Shown: in pieces, positions 48,779-60,625 of the stretch | Layout: each line of letters starts with the position of its first letter | Position numbering within the stretch: position 1 is the stretch's first letter | NCBI GenBank assembly: GCA_947034885.2 | Contig: OX344756.2 | Location: 24,411,489 to 24,475,488, forward strand | Source: Thuidium tamariscinum | Lineage: Eukaryota > Streptophyta > Bryopsida > Hypnales > Thuidiaceae | Length of the DNA: 64,000 nucleotides | Direction: 5' to 3' | Made by a program: the position numbers and the translations under genes | The notes under the pieces: model-generated | Databases searched by the model: none | What the model saw: only the letters and a program-made list of their open reading frames with translations | What the model was told of the DNA's origin: nothing

Positions 48779-50875
48779 CCCTAGATAGACTAAGGTTGGA
48801 CCACCCATTCCCAACCAAAGCCCCATACTAACTTGTAGAGCAAATTATTTTCAACCAAGGTCAAAAAAGATTTTCCAACCGTAGCTTGGATTGATTCTTT
48901 TCATCTTTTCTAAAGGAAAAGGTAGTAAGTTCATATCTCATGTTTAAAGGTAAAGAGCAAGAAAGTAGGAAGTAATGAGTGGAATAGTGGTTCTTGAATG
49001 ATCAAATTTGAAAGAGTCTACATAGTGGCTATGAATTCGGAGCACTTTTTGCCTTTCAAAATTCATAGTAATTTCAATTAAAGTGATAAAAATTACCAAT
49101 TTTTTTTCAAATCCCATCATTTCTATCATTGAACCTCTAAAAAGATTTGCTTTGCTTTGCACTACTTTGAATCATGTCCAAAATTGTTTATTTAATCAAT
49201 TAGGGGCACAATTAGTTTTTTTTTCCCTCAAGTATTTGATAGGAGGATGGTCAAAATTTGGATAGGTGACAATGAATGAAGAGATAAATGAATGTTTATG
49301 AAAATCTAGGGACATTCACTTCTTTTGTAGAATTTCTTAAGAAAATAATTAGAGGCTTGAATCAAAATTCATGTTGTTCCAAAAAATCTAGAGAATTTTG
49401 TTGGTATTGTCATATTTTGCTACGTTCTTCATCTACTTCTAAAATTTGGCATGTGTGTATAATTAATATCATAATGATGTAATAAGCAATAAAAAAAGAA
49501 GATCAATTTCAATAGAAAAACACTCATTCCAAGAGAAGTCAAAAGTTTACTAACCTTGCCACCTAAGTTTGAAGAATACATTTTATTCTATTTACAAATG
49601 CTATTATCTAAAAATTTATGCTTTCAAATTCTGAAAATTTTCTACATATTTCAAGTGTGTTTGTCTCCGAATTTTTAGTTTATGAATTTTAAATACAATA
49701 TTTTCTTATTGCATGAAAAATCATCAAAAATCAACTAGCATATTACCATTGTATTTGACTCCCTTATACTGCAAAGTGACTTAGAGCGAGGTAGCCTATG
49801 ATTTGCTTCTAAAATTTAGCAAGAAAGAACCTAACAAGATGTATAGAGTACTAGTCAATGATGTAGAGATTCAGGTTTATTTATAATAAAATTTTTACTT
49901 TGAAAGGCTGGTTGAAGTAGTCTATTGCTCTAATCTCAAATGAATGAACTAAGTTTTTAGTTTTTACTTCAAGAGTTGTGATTTTTTCAATCTACATAGT
50001 CAAATCTTGTAAAACTTTTCCAACACATTTATAAAAAATAATAGTCTACTATGGTCTTGTGTGGTAGAAGTTCAATTTCTTTAAACTATAAATTTTTGGT
50101 CAATGGAACTAATTATACGAGGTAGTTTTTGACAATTTCACTTGAAAAATAGCCTAATCCTTTAAAAACTATACCACCCAAAAAGTGCAAAAAATCTTAA
50201 AAAGATGCCATTAAGAATATATATATATATATACCTAAAGTTTCATAGCATTGATTTCTTGTCAAAAATCTATTACTTTCACATGTTCTACTTTGCAATA
50301 GTTTTTCTTTGGTAGTTTTAGTTATGCTAAATATTCTTTCCTATTTGTCAAGAGATTACTACTATTAGAAAGATGCCGGTAGCTCTTGTTTTTTTGTTTA
50401 AAAAAAAATGCTCCCCCCGAATGCCATCAATTTCTCAAAAAATTGGAAGCCATTCATGTTAGATACAATCAAAAATATAAATATGACTACATATGTAAAG
50501 AATATATATACAAATACAAATACGATTCAAAATATGTATGCTGTATTTGGATGAACAAGATGCAAAGACAGATACAAATATGATACAAACTACATACATG
50601 GATATGGAGTTGTCCCATATTATTTGTAGTAAGTTAACTTTGCAAAAATTATGAGTAGGGGAAGGGGGGTGATTGAGTAATTAAAAAAACAATATTTTCA
50701 AAACATAGACCTCACTATGCCTATGCACTCAAAAGACAGTGCACAAAGAAATTACTACCATCTCAAGGAAAATGCCTAATTGTTACAACTAAACTTTGAG
50801 TTGGCTAGAGAAGATTACCCCTTTATTGCCCCAACCAAGGATAAATGTAAAAATTGCGCCTTATGCTCTGCTGCA
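48779..50875. other. AT-rich intergenic DNA
   Basis: No gene recognised. (AT)n at about 50217-50233. A fragment of family I (CCCCTTTATTGCCCCAACC) is at 50813-50840. Confidence 0.55.
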
Positions 50876-51182
50876 TAAGGTAGGAGGTCCATAAATTGAT
50901 CATCTAAGGGCTGGAACTGAATTTTGTGAAGGTGAAACACCTTGAAATTTTTTTCAATAAATTTTCCTTGAAAGACGAATGGAATAGGCTTCTAACCCAA
51001 GCTGTTTCATAATTTCAGAAGCTTTGTGGATTTAGTTACAACTATTTGAAGTAGAACAAAAGTGTTCATATGTGGTCATCAAAAGCGATCATTTCTTGAA
51101 ATGTGCAAATTTGGTACATTGAAAGAAAGCAAAATGTACCTCTGAGTTTTGATCCCTTCTAGTGCCTCGAGCCTCCTACCTT
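50876..51182. mobile_element. Family L element, copy 6, at the edge of the gene promoter
   Basis: 307 bp, left TAAGGTAGGAGGTCCATAAA, right GAGCCTCCTACCTTCC. The left half matches the complement of the 40990-41310 copy. Its right end is about 290 bp before the TATA-like site of the GATA gene, so it may bring regulatory sequence. Non-coding. Confidence 0.6.
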
Positions 51183-51480
51183 CCAATAAGAATTTTAAAG
51201 TGCATTTGGGGCCTTGGATTGCAGATCTGAATTGAGAACTTGCAAATTTCATCCTGGGTGTGGAATCCCAAAATTCCCGTGTTTTTCTTTTTCTTGTTCT
51301 TGAGGGGTAATAAAGCAGGGGGCGGTATCCTTCTTGTTCTCTGTTCCGAGTTGGCCCCCGCCCCCAACTGCGAACCGAATCCGCCTTCAGCCTTGCCATG
51401 AGTTGAGTTACGGCAGCCACTGAACTTTCTCCACTGAAGGGCTCCACTCATCTGCAGGAGTGCAGGGTGGATAAAAAGTG
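51183..51480 (+). promoter_or_regulatory. Putative promoter region of the GATA gene
   Basis: GC content rises sharply here from the AT-rich flank, directly after the end of an L element at 51182. A TATA-like GGATAAAAAGTG lies at 51469-51478, followed by GC-rich, CT-rich leader-like DNA. No transcription start can be fixed from sequence, and a later start near the pyrimidine patch at 52396-52440 is equally possible. The assignment rests on position and base composition only. Confidence 0.35.
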
Positions 51481-52883
51481 GGAGATGAAAGCATCAATCC
51501 CAGCATCATCCCTCGCTGCACTCCGTCCGTCCGGCCGCCTTTGCTGGCCGGGCACATCCGTCTTCCATCCCTTCACTGCAGCTGGGCTCAGCCAAGGCAG
51601 CTTAGCTGGGGTCAACCTTTTTCTCCCGAGTCCAGGCGGACGGGAGCATCAAAATATCGGTCCCCTCACTTAACTTACTGGTTTGAATTTCATGAGAAAC
51701 AGTGATCTCACTGCCCCTGCTCCCTTGCAGTCATCCGTCCCCCCTCCGTCAGAGGTGACGGAGCTCGTAGATGGCCGAGCCCGGAATCTAGGCCGCTCCA
51801 GGAGCCCTGCGCTGGAGGAGCCAGAGGGCAGTCAGGAGGTGGAAGACGGAGAGGAAGGGACTCATCCAAGGCGCCGGCAGCGAGGAACTTTCAGTTCACC
51901 AGGGCACTGGGCCGGGGGGAGGTACGACAGAACCGACTACTGTGCAGTACAGGCAGAATGGAGGCGAGCGAGGGAGGGTGTTGGTTGGGGAGTCAGTCGT
52001 GGAGGTCCTACTCTGGTCAGTCAGTGGGTTCTCGTTTTTAATTCTTTTTCCTTGGGAGCAACTCAATCGGTGGAGTGGGTGGGCAATGTTTTCATTCCAG
52101 TTGACGGAGTTCCATTTGGGGGGATGTGGCAGGGAAAACGGGGAAAAGGAGACGGAATTGAGCTGTTGGAATAACTTACAGGCCGAGGAACAGGGAAGGT
52201 TTTGATGGGCTGGGGGGCTGGGAGCGAGAAAGAAGTCTGTCTGGAAGGGGGAGTGAGAAGCCCGGAAATGAAGCAAGACCAGGTAAGCTAAGCTGAGAAG
52301 GGTCGCCATAGCCGTGACCTTCGTTGTGGGTGCTGCTGTTGTCCGTTCTCACTACGTTACTACGTTACGGCGTCGCCAGCTTGCCAGCCAGCCGGCTTTT
52401 CCTTTCCCTTCCCCTCCCTTTCCTCCCTTCTTTTCCCTCGTTCGCGAGCTTGCCACCCTGGTTCTCAATTGGGGCGCCTTCTGTCCCTGTCTCGGGTTCT
52501 GCAATTATCACTGAAGTGTAGTTTTTCACCCCGCCCGGCCTTCCCTTTCATACACACGGACTGGAGCGGTCCCCCTTGCCCTGCCTGACACCTGCCTGCC
52601 GCAACCCTTGCGACAATTCTTGTGGCGCTGCTGCGGCTTTCGGAAGAGGCCGCTCACGAGGAATTGGCCCCGATTTGGGTGGTTTCGCGGTAGTGCTTCT
52701 CCTCCACGCTGCGCCGACGAGCTCAGGGAAAGCTCTTCTAGTCCGCTCGGGCCGTGGTCATGTAGCGCGAGGGTTTCCGTTGCTCGTGTTGCCTGCTAAT
52801 TGACGAAGCAGCAAGGGCAAGGGCCCGCAGCGGCAGCACTGGCGGAATTAGGCCTTCCACTGTGAACCGCAATAAATGTTCTT
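51480..52883 (+). other. Putative 5' leader exon(s) of the GATA gene
   Basis: GC-rich stretch upstream of the gene. It contains a long pyrimidine tract at 52396-52440, the type of Y-patch often seen near plant transcription starts. Two good splice donors occur: CAG|GTAAGC near 52282 and CTT|GTAAGT with its GT at 52884. The second would end a leader exon at 52883. Open frames in this interval (for example 51683-52174) match no family I know and look like by-products of the GC-rich composition. If they are in the transcript, they would be upstream ORFs. Confidence 0.4.
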
Positions 52884-55047
52884 GTAAGTGGAGCTTTCCC
52901 CCGGGCTTATTCGCTCAGTGAGTGTTTACGTGGGTTGCTTAAGTCATCCTCTTCCATGGCCATCGAATTGTCCCTTTTGTGGCTTGTTTCCTCGTCGTTC
53001 TTGTCGTGATGTTCAAATGTTGCGACGGGCTTGACTGAGTCCTCTGCAGCAAGAACATCGAGTCTTGTCACGAGTGCCATGGTGTCCTGGGGCTTGTCCG
53101 TGCAATGTTGTAGGTCGGTATGGGTTTCTTTACCCTCTTAGGCCCAGATAGCATGCTGCATGTGGAATGTGACATGTCGTAGGACATGATTTCGCCTTCA
53201 TATCATTTCTGTCCTTGTGGAAGTTAAATATACATATACTGATATATTTAAATTTGCGTCTTTTTTCTTAGGTGATGAGTCACTTAGGTGAGTTGGCTTA
53301 GTGGAATTGGTGACGCGATGGGGTTTGTTGTTCCATGTGTACCTGGTTTGAATGTCGGCATTTTCCACCACTGAGCTTCGACTTTTTGCTTTTTGCTCTA
53401 ATAAAGTGGAATTTGGATTCCTTTTTTTGGTCCTGTGCAAGCGCTGAAAAGGAAATTGTCTATTGCAATAACGTAGTTAGTTAATTTAGGTTATGTTTCA
53501 GTATGTGTTTATGGTACGTGTCATTCAACAGTGTATCGAGCAAGGACTGCCTGAACGAGCAAGAACATGTTGCGCTACTACTAAACGAAGAACTAGCGGG
53601 TGATATTCTTTGATTTATTGCGAGTAATTGATGAAGGTATTTTTGGAGGCAGTTGCATTTTTGGGTTCGCGTTTTTTTTTAGTCTTTCGGCCTGCTTGTT
53701 GCAAGGACGTTCTCTCAGTGCTCACGAAATGCCTACAGAATCAATCTGCAAATCACATTAATATTAAAACGTAAGGTAATATTTTCGTCAGTTCCTCGAT
53801 GTCTTGAAAAGCTAGGTCTTTGCCTCAACAGCGTCAGAGTTGGCGCATTGATTGTCTTTCTTAAACTTAAACTTTAGGTTGGAGCTAAAATCATGTATTC
53901 CAGTTTGAAAGCTCTTCTGGAACATTTGCGCTTACATACACCAGGAGTCCTAGGTTGAGCTGGCTGCTTAGTACGTTGACTATTTCACTGTTTCTAGTGC
54001 AAATTTTGACTGTTCTGTGATGTCCACTCTTTCCTCCAGCCCCCACAATTAATAGCGTCGATGAACTCTTGACCTCTATATTCTCTTCCCCTCAGACGCC
54101 ACCTGGTTCTCTATATATGCAGTGACATTCTTGCTAGGCAGTTGGGGTCGTTACATTTGGCTAACTTCACGAGGAATGGACTTGCTTTGTGGTAGGAAGT
54201 GAGACGGTGTTGCCTAGAGATGTCACCAGAGGAGGTGTCGGCTTACGAAATATCCAACTCCTAGCTGGAGCTCACGTAGACCGACTTGGAAAAGGCCCGC
54301 GTTGAATGCATTCGATTTCAACGTTCAGTATATGTGGTTTTTTGGTGTCACTGTTTCGGTAATTTCTGGCACCATCTTGGTAGGGAAAGGGGGAGGTTAG
54401 CGGGGCTAGGGTTTTAGTTAGGTTTTAAGTTCGCTACCAAATGATTTTGGACTCGAAGGCTGTCAAACCAATTTAAGGCCTAAACTTCGGTGAGATGAAA
54501 TTCAGAACGTTACAAGTCGTTGAACATTTCGCTCTGTACATCTAGTTTCGTATTGGGAAAATTTGGGATTCTGAGTGAGTGTGCTCCTTTGCACGCTCCA
54601 CCTGTCCAATTGCCAACGTGACCAGTCGGGTGAAATCGTTTGGGTCGTGAATTGTGGAGAACCGAGCAGTATGTATCCTCGTCCTCCTCAGAAGTAACGT
54701 ATGATTGAATGGAATGGGTGTTCAGGGTCTGTCGTAGTTTAGGCACAGCCGAGGTGGTAGTGGACTGGTAAACTCGGTCCAGACAGCTTGCTCTTTGAAG
54801 AAGTAAGACACTTTCATTCCCTTATTGTATCGCCTTGTAACTTCTTCTGGTGTGTGAATGGTAACCAATAGTGTTTCAAAACGTGAGGATTTGAGAATCT
54901 GCATCTTGATTTTTCTCATCCCTGCCTCTCTTGGTGCCATTATTTTCAGTTTGGGCACAACATTGGAACCTGACCCTGACAGCAGCGAATGACGAGAGAC
55001 TGCATGGTGCTTGAAAACACAGGGGTTGCCCAAGACTACTTCTGCAG
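52884..55047 (+). other. Probable leader (5' UTR) intron of the GATA gene
   Basis: The stretch starts with a strong donor (GTAAGT) and ends with a good acceptor (TCTGCAG at 55041-55047). The acceptor lies 32 nt before the ATG at 55080. The interior, about 2.2 kb, has no recognised coding segment or transposable element and is less AT-rich than the intergenic DNA. A long intron just before the start codon is common in plant regulatory genes. The acceptor is well supported by its position; the donor is a best guess. Confidence 0.45.
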
Positions 55048-55079
55048 ATAGGTTGTTTCAACGAAGCCTCTAAAGGCGG

Positions 55080-58000
55080 ATGGGGAAGCAAGGACCTTGT
55101 GGCCATTGTGGCATTGCCAGTACGTTCTCTGTTCCGTCTTCATCTGCTGGCCCTCGTTGGATTATGATATGTGGCGCCGCGGGGGAGAATGGTGTCTCAT
55201 CATGTGGTCGTACTTACATTCAACTCTTGGAAGTACCTCGGCTACCGCTTACTTTTTTGACTGATTGCCCTCTCTCTGCAGCAACTCCTCTTTGGAGAAA
55301 TGGACCTCCAGAAAAGCCCGTCCTCTGCAACGCTTGTGGTTCCAGGTGGCGCACCAAAGGCACCCTGTCAAATTACATGCCTATGCATTCCGGTGGATTT
55401 GGAGGCTCCGTGTGTCCGGAAGGAGGTATCGTGCCGCGTGGGAGAAAGAATAGTAGGAAGCTCTTTTCTGAGCCTCGTTCTCATAAACGAAAAGAGCCTT
55501 CTGAGGGACATCAAGAGAGAGCTTCACTTCGGTCACACATGCGCTCATCAAAAGCTGCGGGAGATGACACCATCTCCACATCAAGTTTGAGTTCCAGTGT
55601 ATCAGGATTGGACGATGCAGCTTTCATCCCCAGCTCAAGTGCTCCTCATCCTGATGTCGCAGGTTGCCAACTCTCTTTTCTGCTTTCTGTGTTGGATTGT
55701 TGTGCAGTTCTACTATCAGGGTGCAAGCAGTTCGGCTTATGGGAGGGAGGGGGGCGTCTGTTTGGAAGTCAGTGTGGATTCTTGAGATGACTGGGGTTTT
55801 CTGTGAAGAGCAAGTTATATCATTCTGTGCCCGCATTGACTGCAGCCTCAAGCTCACTGTGGGAGGGTCTTATTCCTACACGGAAACGGACATCCATGTC
55901 GAGAGTTCCATGTACCTCAATTGATAAACTCAGTAAGCAATTCCAGCAAGCTCTGGGTGATTTCCCAGCGGCGGCCAGCTCGTCGATGATGCATGGGTTT
56001 TCAGATGATATACTGGTGGATAGCAAGCCCTCGACAATGGCTGATGAAATAGGCTTAGGCAGCGTATTCATTCGACAACCGATATTGGATGAGCACAAGA
56101 GTGATAGTCGCATGGCGGACGATCTCTACGAGACGCGTGTTCACAGACAAGGGGGTCCCCTTCAGCAGCTTCTCAATGGCGCGGAGCGTTTGCCATCAGT
56201 ACGTGGTAAGGAGAAGGCAAAGGAGAGCAAGAAGGTGGATATTGGAGCCCGCGGGCACTGTGACCAACATCTGAATGCCAATAATACACTCTTGTAAGTT
56301 GTGCAGACCTCTATCACCGTGGGTTTCCTGTATAGGTAGGAACTTACTGGAATATTCTGACTGTGAAACAGAGCCGTCGTTTCGGCACCCATAGCGAATT
56401 TCCTTTAAAATGTCGGTTCATAATTATTTTGCTTCTGAAAGAGCCAACTTGTGCGCAGAGAAAATTACCCTTACAACAAGCGGGATGTTCTCCAAAGCTG
56501 CCAGTCTCCTCTAGTTTTTCTTGAGTTAAAGGTACAATGATCGCATCCAGGTTCGAGTGAAAGTCTGAAGAGTAGTCAGAGCAGGCTCTCGCACCAGTTC
56601 TGCAAGATCTTATAGATAATGGTTGAATCCGTGGTACTTTGTTTGTTTGGTGGTTGACGATTTGTGTGGCAATTCTATTTTTTAACCCGAACATTATCTT
56701 CTCGCAGGACATCCTGAATTTTGACACATTTACGGGTCTTCTCACGGATCAAGAGCAGGGGCAGCTTATGAGATATTTGTCTACTGAGGATGTTTCCAAA
56801 GGTTCAGAAAGGTAAGACCAGTGCCCGGAATCTTCTTAAGAAGAGGTAGGCAATTTTTCAGTAGGGCTTTTGGGTAAGTTCCTCTGCAGACCATGTTGGA
56901 GTTGGGAAGGAATAGCAGGTACTGAAGTCTTAGATCAATGCAAGAGGGGAGTCAATCCTTGTTCTTACGCCCCTTAATTAGGGAAAGAGGATGGGTTCCT
57001 ACGTGTCCTCCTTTCTCGAAACAGAGAGCTTCAGTGTCTTGCAGTAAGACAGCTGGAGGCCCATTAGTGACCAGGAATTGTGGACCTTGCAGTTTGAAAC
57101 AAATGTTTACCAGTGCCGAATTTGAAGGATCTTTGACCAACTTTCAACAATTGCTTGAGGAGGGCATGTTTGAGTCGTCTATGCTGGGGGTGAACTCGCG
57201 TATCCTTCAGCACTTCCAGCAGCTTCTCAATTTTGTAGACCTTTCAAGCTCAGGCTGGATGGAGCAGTTCCTGCAACTTCAGAACCGCAGTAGGCGCAGG
57301 GGTGGATCAGCTGAATTTAACAAGGTAAAAATCTCGACTCCATTGCCCCAAATCTATGAATATATTCGAATGAAGGAATGCAATACTCTATTCTCAAAAG
57401 ACTGTACATATATTAGCTGGTGGCAGGTGTCCTCTAGTGATTATCGTCTAATGGAAATGCATTTTCATCATTGAAGATCGCTCTTACGTTCTCACAAGAG
57501 TGTAAATTGTGTGAAACTGTAAATTTTAAGCATTCTGACACTGAAAAGCTTTAAATGTATCGTGTTCGAGTTGAGCAATACGTGATACAAGTACATTTAG
57601 TAATGACTTCACTTTAATGACATCTGGCAATCTTAGGTGCAGATTAAAGAATTCAACAAAGAGAAAGTGAAGGTGCTCGGGTCGCAACATACCAAGAGCG
57701 CCCCTTCAAGCAACAAACGGTCCCCAGGCAGGTTTACAAGCCAGTCTGGGATAGTTGTACAAGAAGAGACTAGTATACATACTGGAGGGAAGCAAAGTGG
57801 AGGCCTCAGCAGTGCCAGTACCTTTGGAGGTGTTGGCTCTGGGAGAGCCTCAGAGGCTGTAAATTTCTTACAAGATATAGGGAATTCTTCAAACGACAAA
57901 GCTTTTGTGTTTGAGGCAGGAGGAGCCTGCTTCAACAATAATAGTTTGCTATCAGCGGAGCAAATGTGTGGCGTTAGCTCTATATCAGCAAATGATTTGC

Positions 58001-58406
58001 CAGATCTTCAAGCTCCAGGCTCAGATGAAACAGAGGCCGATCTGCTCTTCAACATGCCCACTAACATGATGGCCTTCCAGGACACACTCCTTCTGCAGCA
58101 GCCTGCGTGGTCTAAAATCAAAGAGAGTGACACTTACCAGGTACCAGTTCTGTTATTATTCTGCCTTGAAGCTTCTCGAGCCTAAATTTTGTTGACGCTT
58201 CTGATGTTGAAGATCATCCCTATTAATTAATGTTGCTGCACACCCGGTTGAAATTTTTTTGGACCGTCTGGTTGGTACAGGTAGAGATGGGCAGTCCCCT
58301 CACGAGTAATATGTGGCATATGGACAGCGCACCGTCCGAGCTATTTTGGAATCCGACATGTTCAGGACCGGGGCATGGTTTACCCAGCGGTTCCGTGCTT
58401 CTGTGA
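55080..58406 (+). CDS. GATA-type zinc-finger protein with C-terminal DEUBAD/ASXH region (GATA26/27-like), seven coding exons
   Basis: Likely nuclear DNA-binding regulator. Proposed coding exons: 55080-55119, 55282-55662, 55846-56198, 56708-56811, 57093-57324, 57637-58140, 58281-58406. Their lengths sum to 1740 nt, a 579-residue protein ending in TGA, with GT-AG introns. The start is MGKQGPC, as in plant GATA26/27. Joining exons 1 and 2 gives a perfect finger with cysteines 7, 10, 29 and 32 (C-X2-C-X18-C-X2-C) and [19 protein letters not shown]. Exon 3 has a basic RKRTSMSR stretch followed by IDKL, matching the KRRT...EKL block of the family. Exons 4-5 (about residues 259-370) match the DEUBAD/ASXH helices: DILNFDTF, then SLKQMF, FQQLL and GMFESS. 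Exon 6 ends with the conserved acidic-hydrophobic tail (EADLLFNMP). DEUBAD domains are known to bind UCH-type deubiquitinases; whether this one does is inference. The exon 3 end is uncertain: the stronger GTAAGT donor at 56294 breaks the frame into exon 4, while GTACGT at 56199 keeps it. No neighbouring gene was seen. Confidence 0.88.
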
Positions 58407-59110
58407 AGAGGAGAGGAGGTTCGTTCGAAGATAAACAATACTGTAAAAAACAGATACAATTTTTTCTTGCTATTTTGTGGTGTTTGGGTACGCGTACCAC
58501 AGTTGTCGCGGTTCGATTATTTTTTTTTTGCAGTTTGTTCACTTGAAACCCCTGTGCGAGAGGGGGCTTATAGTCCATACAATTCCCCTTCGAGAGTGTA
58601 TGATAGTCACATCAGGAGGTCATTCCGTACAATGTTGATGTTTGATAACCTCCAGTGTTCCCGGTTTACTACATTTTGGGCTTTTTGAGTCTTGTTCTCA
58701 ACTTCCCAAGGGCCCCATTGTTTTGTAATCATAGTTCTCATTTTTCATTTGCAACCATCTGTTCATGAGCAAGAGAGGAGACCGCCAAGGCATCTCGTTT
58801 CAGTCTGGTTTCCTCCTTGTGTGTCTCAACTAATGAAGGGTAGAGTTTTTCATGTTCCTCCAGGAGGTTGGGTCCTTGGTCATTCCTATTCCCTTTCTAT
58901 TTCGTGTTTGGATTCCTAGTTTTCATCGCATTGTTTTTGTGTATTTTGTGGTTGCCATTTGAGGAGTTTGCATACAGTAGACGTATGGTTTATTATTATG
59001 TTGAAATGCGTCTATCTTATTTCCTATGAGCTTGTAGCTGGACTTATGCTGGCCCCTGAAATTTGGTAACCTGAGTGTGCCACTGCCTTGCCTGGACGGA
59101 ATCTATATTA
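58407..59110 (+). other. 3' untranslated region and downstream flank of the GATA gene
   Basis: No continuing coding frame follows the TGA at 58404-58406. The stretch is T-rich with no perfect AATAAA, which is not unusual for plant 3' ends. A CCAG|GTGAGT-like junction near 59138 could be a 3' UTR splice site but may be chance. The transcript end cannot be placed. Confidence 0.3.
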
Positions 59111-60394
59111 CTTGAATCAAGTTGGGAAATAATTCCAGGTGAGTTATGGATCGAGCAGCCACTCTGCACTAAAAGCTTACAAGGGGTCATGGAGCACACT
59201 TGTGACACTGACTCTCTTGTTGAGTAACTTTCTCAGATCCGTACTTCAATCTCTGCAGCTTTTGTCGCCTGTACTTTGGTACAAGGAGCTCCACCTAATT
59301 GTCAGGTGCCACTTTCTAAAATTGAACTTTATTGAGCCTAGGGTGGATTTGGGTACATCAATTTTCAACTCTTTGAAAACATGTACTTTCCTAATACAAT
59401 GTCCAAAAATGTATGCTACAAAGAAATTAGATTTGACCTTCGATTCCCAATCAAATCCAACAAAAGCTCACACTTGGCTCTATTCTATAATATTGGCTCC
59501 TTTTATTTATTTTTAATTTGCCTTCAATTACTTGTTCCCTCTACTAAGACCCAATTTTAGGGTTGAAGATTTCTTTGTTTTTTGAAGTTAACTATTGAAA
59601 TGAAGCATAAAAAGCCCAGTTTGTTATCCTCTTCACAAATCATTTTTTTTCTTCAAAAAATCTATTATTTATAGCAAGTTGAAGTTGATTCAATCAAAGA
59701 CAAAAAGAAATCAAACTTTTCATTGACTCTATTCTCTATAAAGCCTATCTTCATTCATAAGTGGTATTATGTATGTATTGCATCTTTCTACTTTTTGATC
59801 TTTCCTTCATTGCAATTAGTAGCCATGTAAATTTCTTTGTTCTTTAGAAGATACATTCATTATAAAATCATTTGCTTGTAATATACATAAAAAACTATTG
59901 GCAAAATAATCCTTATTAATTTCATCACTATAAAAATAAAATAAAATTATAGGATGAAGGGAACATAATTTAATACTAAGATCCATAACATTGTAAATTG
60001 TAGAGATTTCTCCTCCCGGAACTTTAGGGAAAGAGATTATCTCTTTTTATAGGCCTTCATACTAATAAGACAAATAATTTAATTGTTTGTATGCTTTGTT
60101 TTGTTGATTAGGAATGTCAATGTACCTGAATAAGCAAGTTTCTTTGCATTTTCACCAATGGGACAAGAGATATTGAAGTTTGAAGTCTTATTGAATTTAT
60201 ATAAATATAATTGTTATTATGCCAAGGAATAGAAAATTGAATTAAAGTTATGAAATTGGTTGTAGGTAGCCATCAGCCATTTGGCTATTGTCGTTGGGCT
60301 TTAGAATATTTTAGGCATTATAACATTGAACAAATAGTATATTTCATTTCATTTCATTGTTTTGTTCATTTAATAATGTTTCTTTTAATCCCTT
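59111..60394. other. AT-rich intergenic DNA
   Basis: A 125-codon frame (59139-59516) follows a splice-like CCAG|GTGAGT but has no recognisable domain. Nothing else seen. Confidence 0.5.
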
Positions 60395-60625
60395 CCTAGT
60401 GTGCCTTATGCCATTGTGACAATTGAAATGAAAGTAAAGGTTATTTTCTAATTTCCAATTCATGAAAAATTTGAAATTCAATAACTTTCACATTATAAGT
60501 CACAAAACAAAGCCAATGCATTCCTCCTTGTAGAGAGCTTTCTAGAACTACCAAAAATACAAGTGATTGACACTCCATTCTAGAGATCTTACCATAACAA
60601 ATAAGAAAAACAAATAAACAAAAAA
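60395..60625 (+). mobile_element. Family T element, copy 3 (worn, one unit)
   Basis: CCTAGTGTGCCTTATGCC start, then TTCAATAACTTTCA, TTCCTCCTTGTAGAGAGCTT and GAGATCTTACCATAAC. It ends in AAACAAATAAACAAA. The clearest relative is copy 1. Non-coding. Confidence 0.45.

Noticed and set aside
51683-52174. 163-codon frame in the GC-rich leader
   Set aside because: No family resemblance, overlapping frames on both strands, and low stop density expected from GC-rich DNA.
55080-55790. Continuous 236-codon frame starting at the GATA ATG
   Set aside because: It reads through intron 1 and into intron 2. Removing 55120-55281 restores exact zinc-finger spacing, so the spliced model is preferred.
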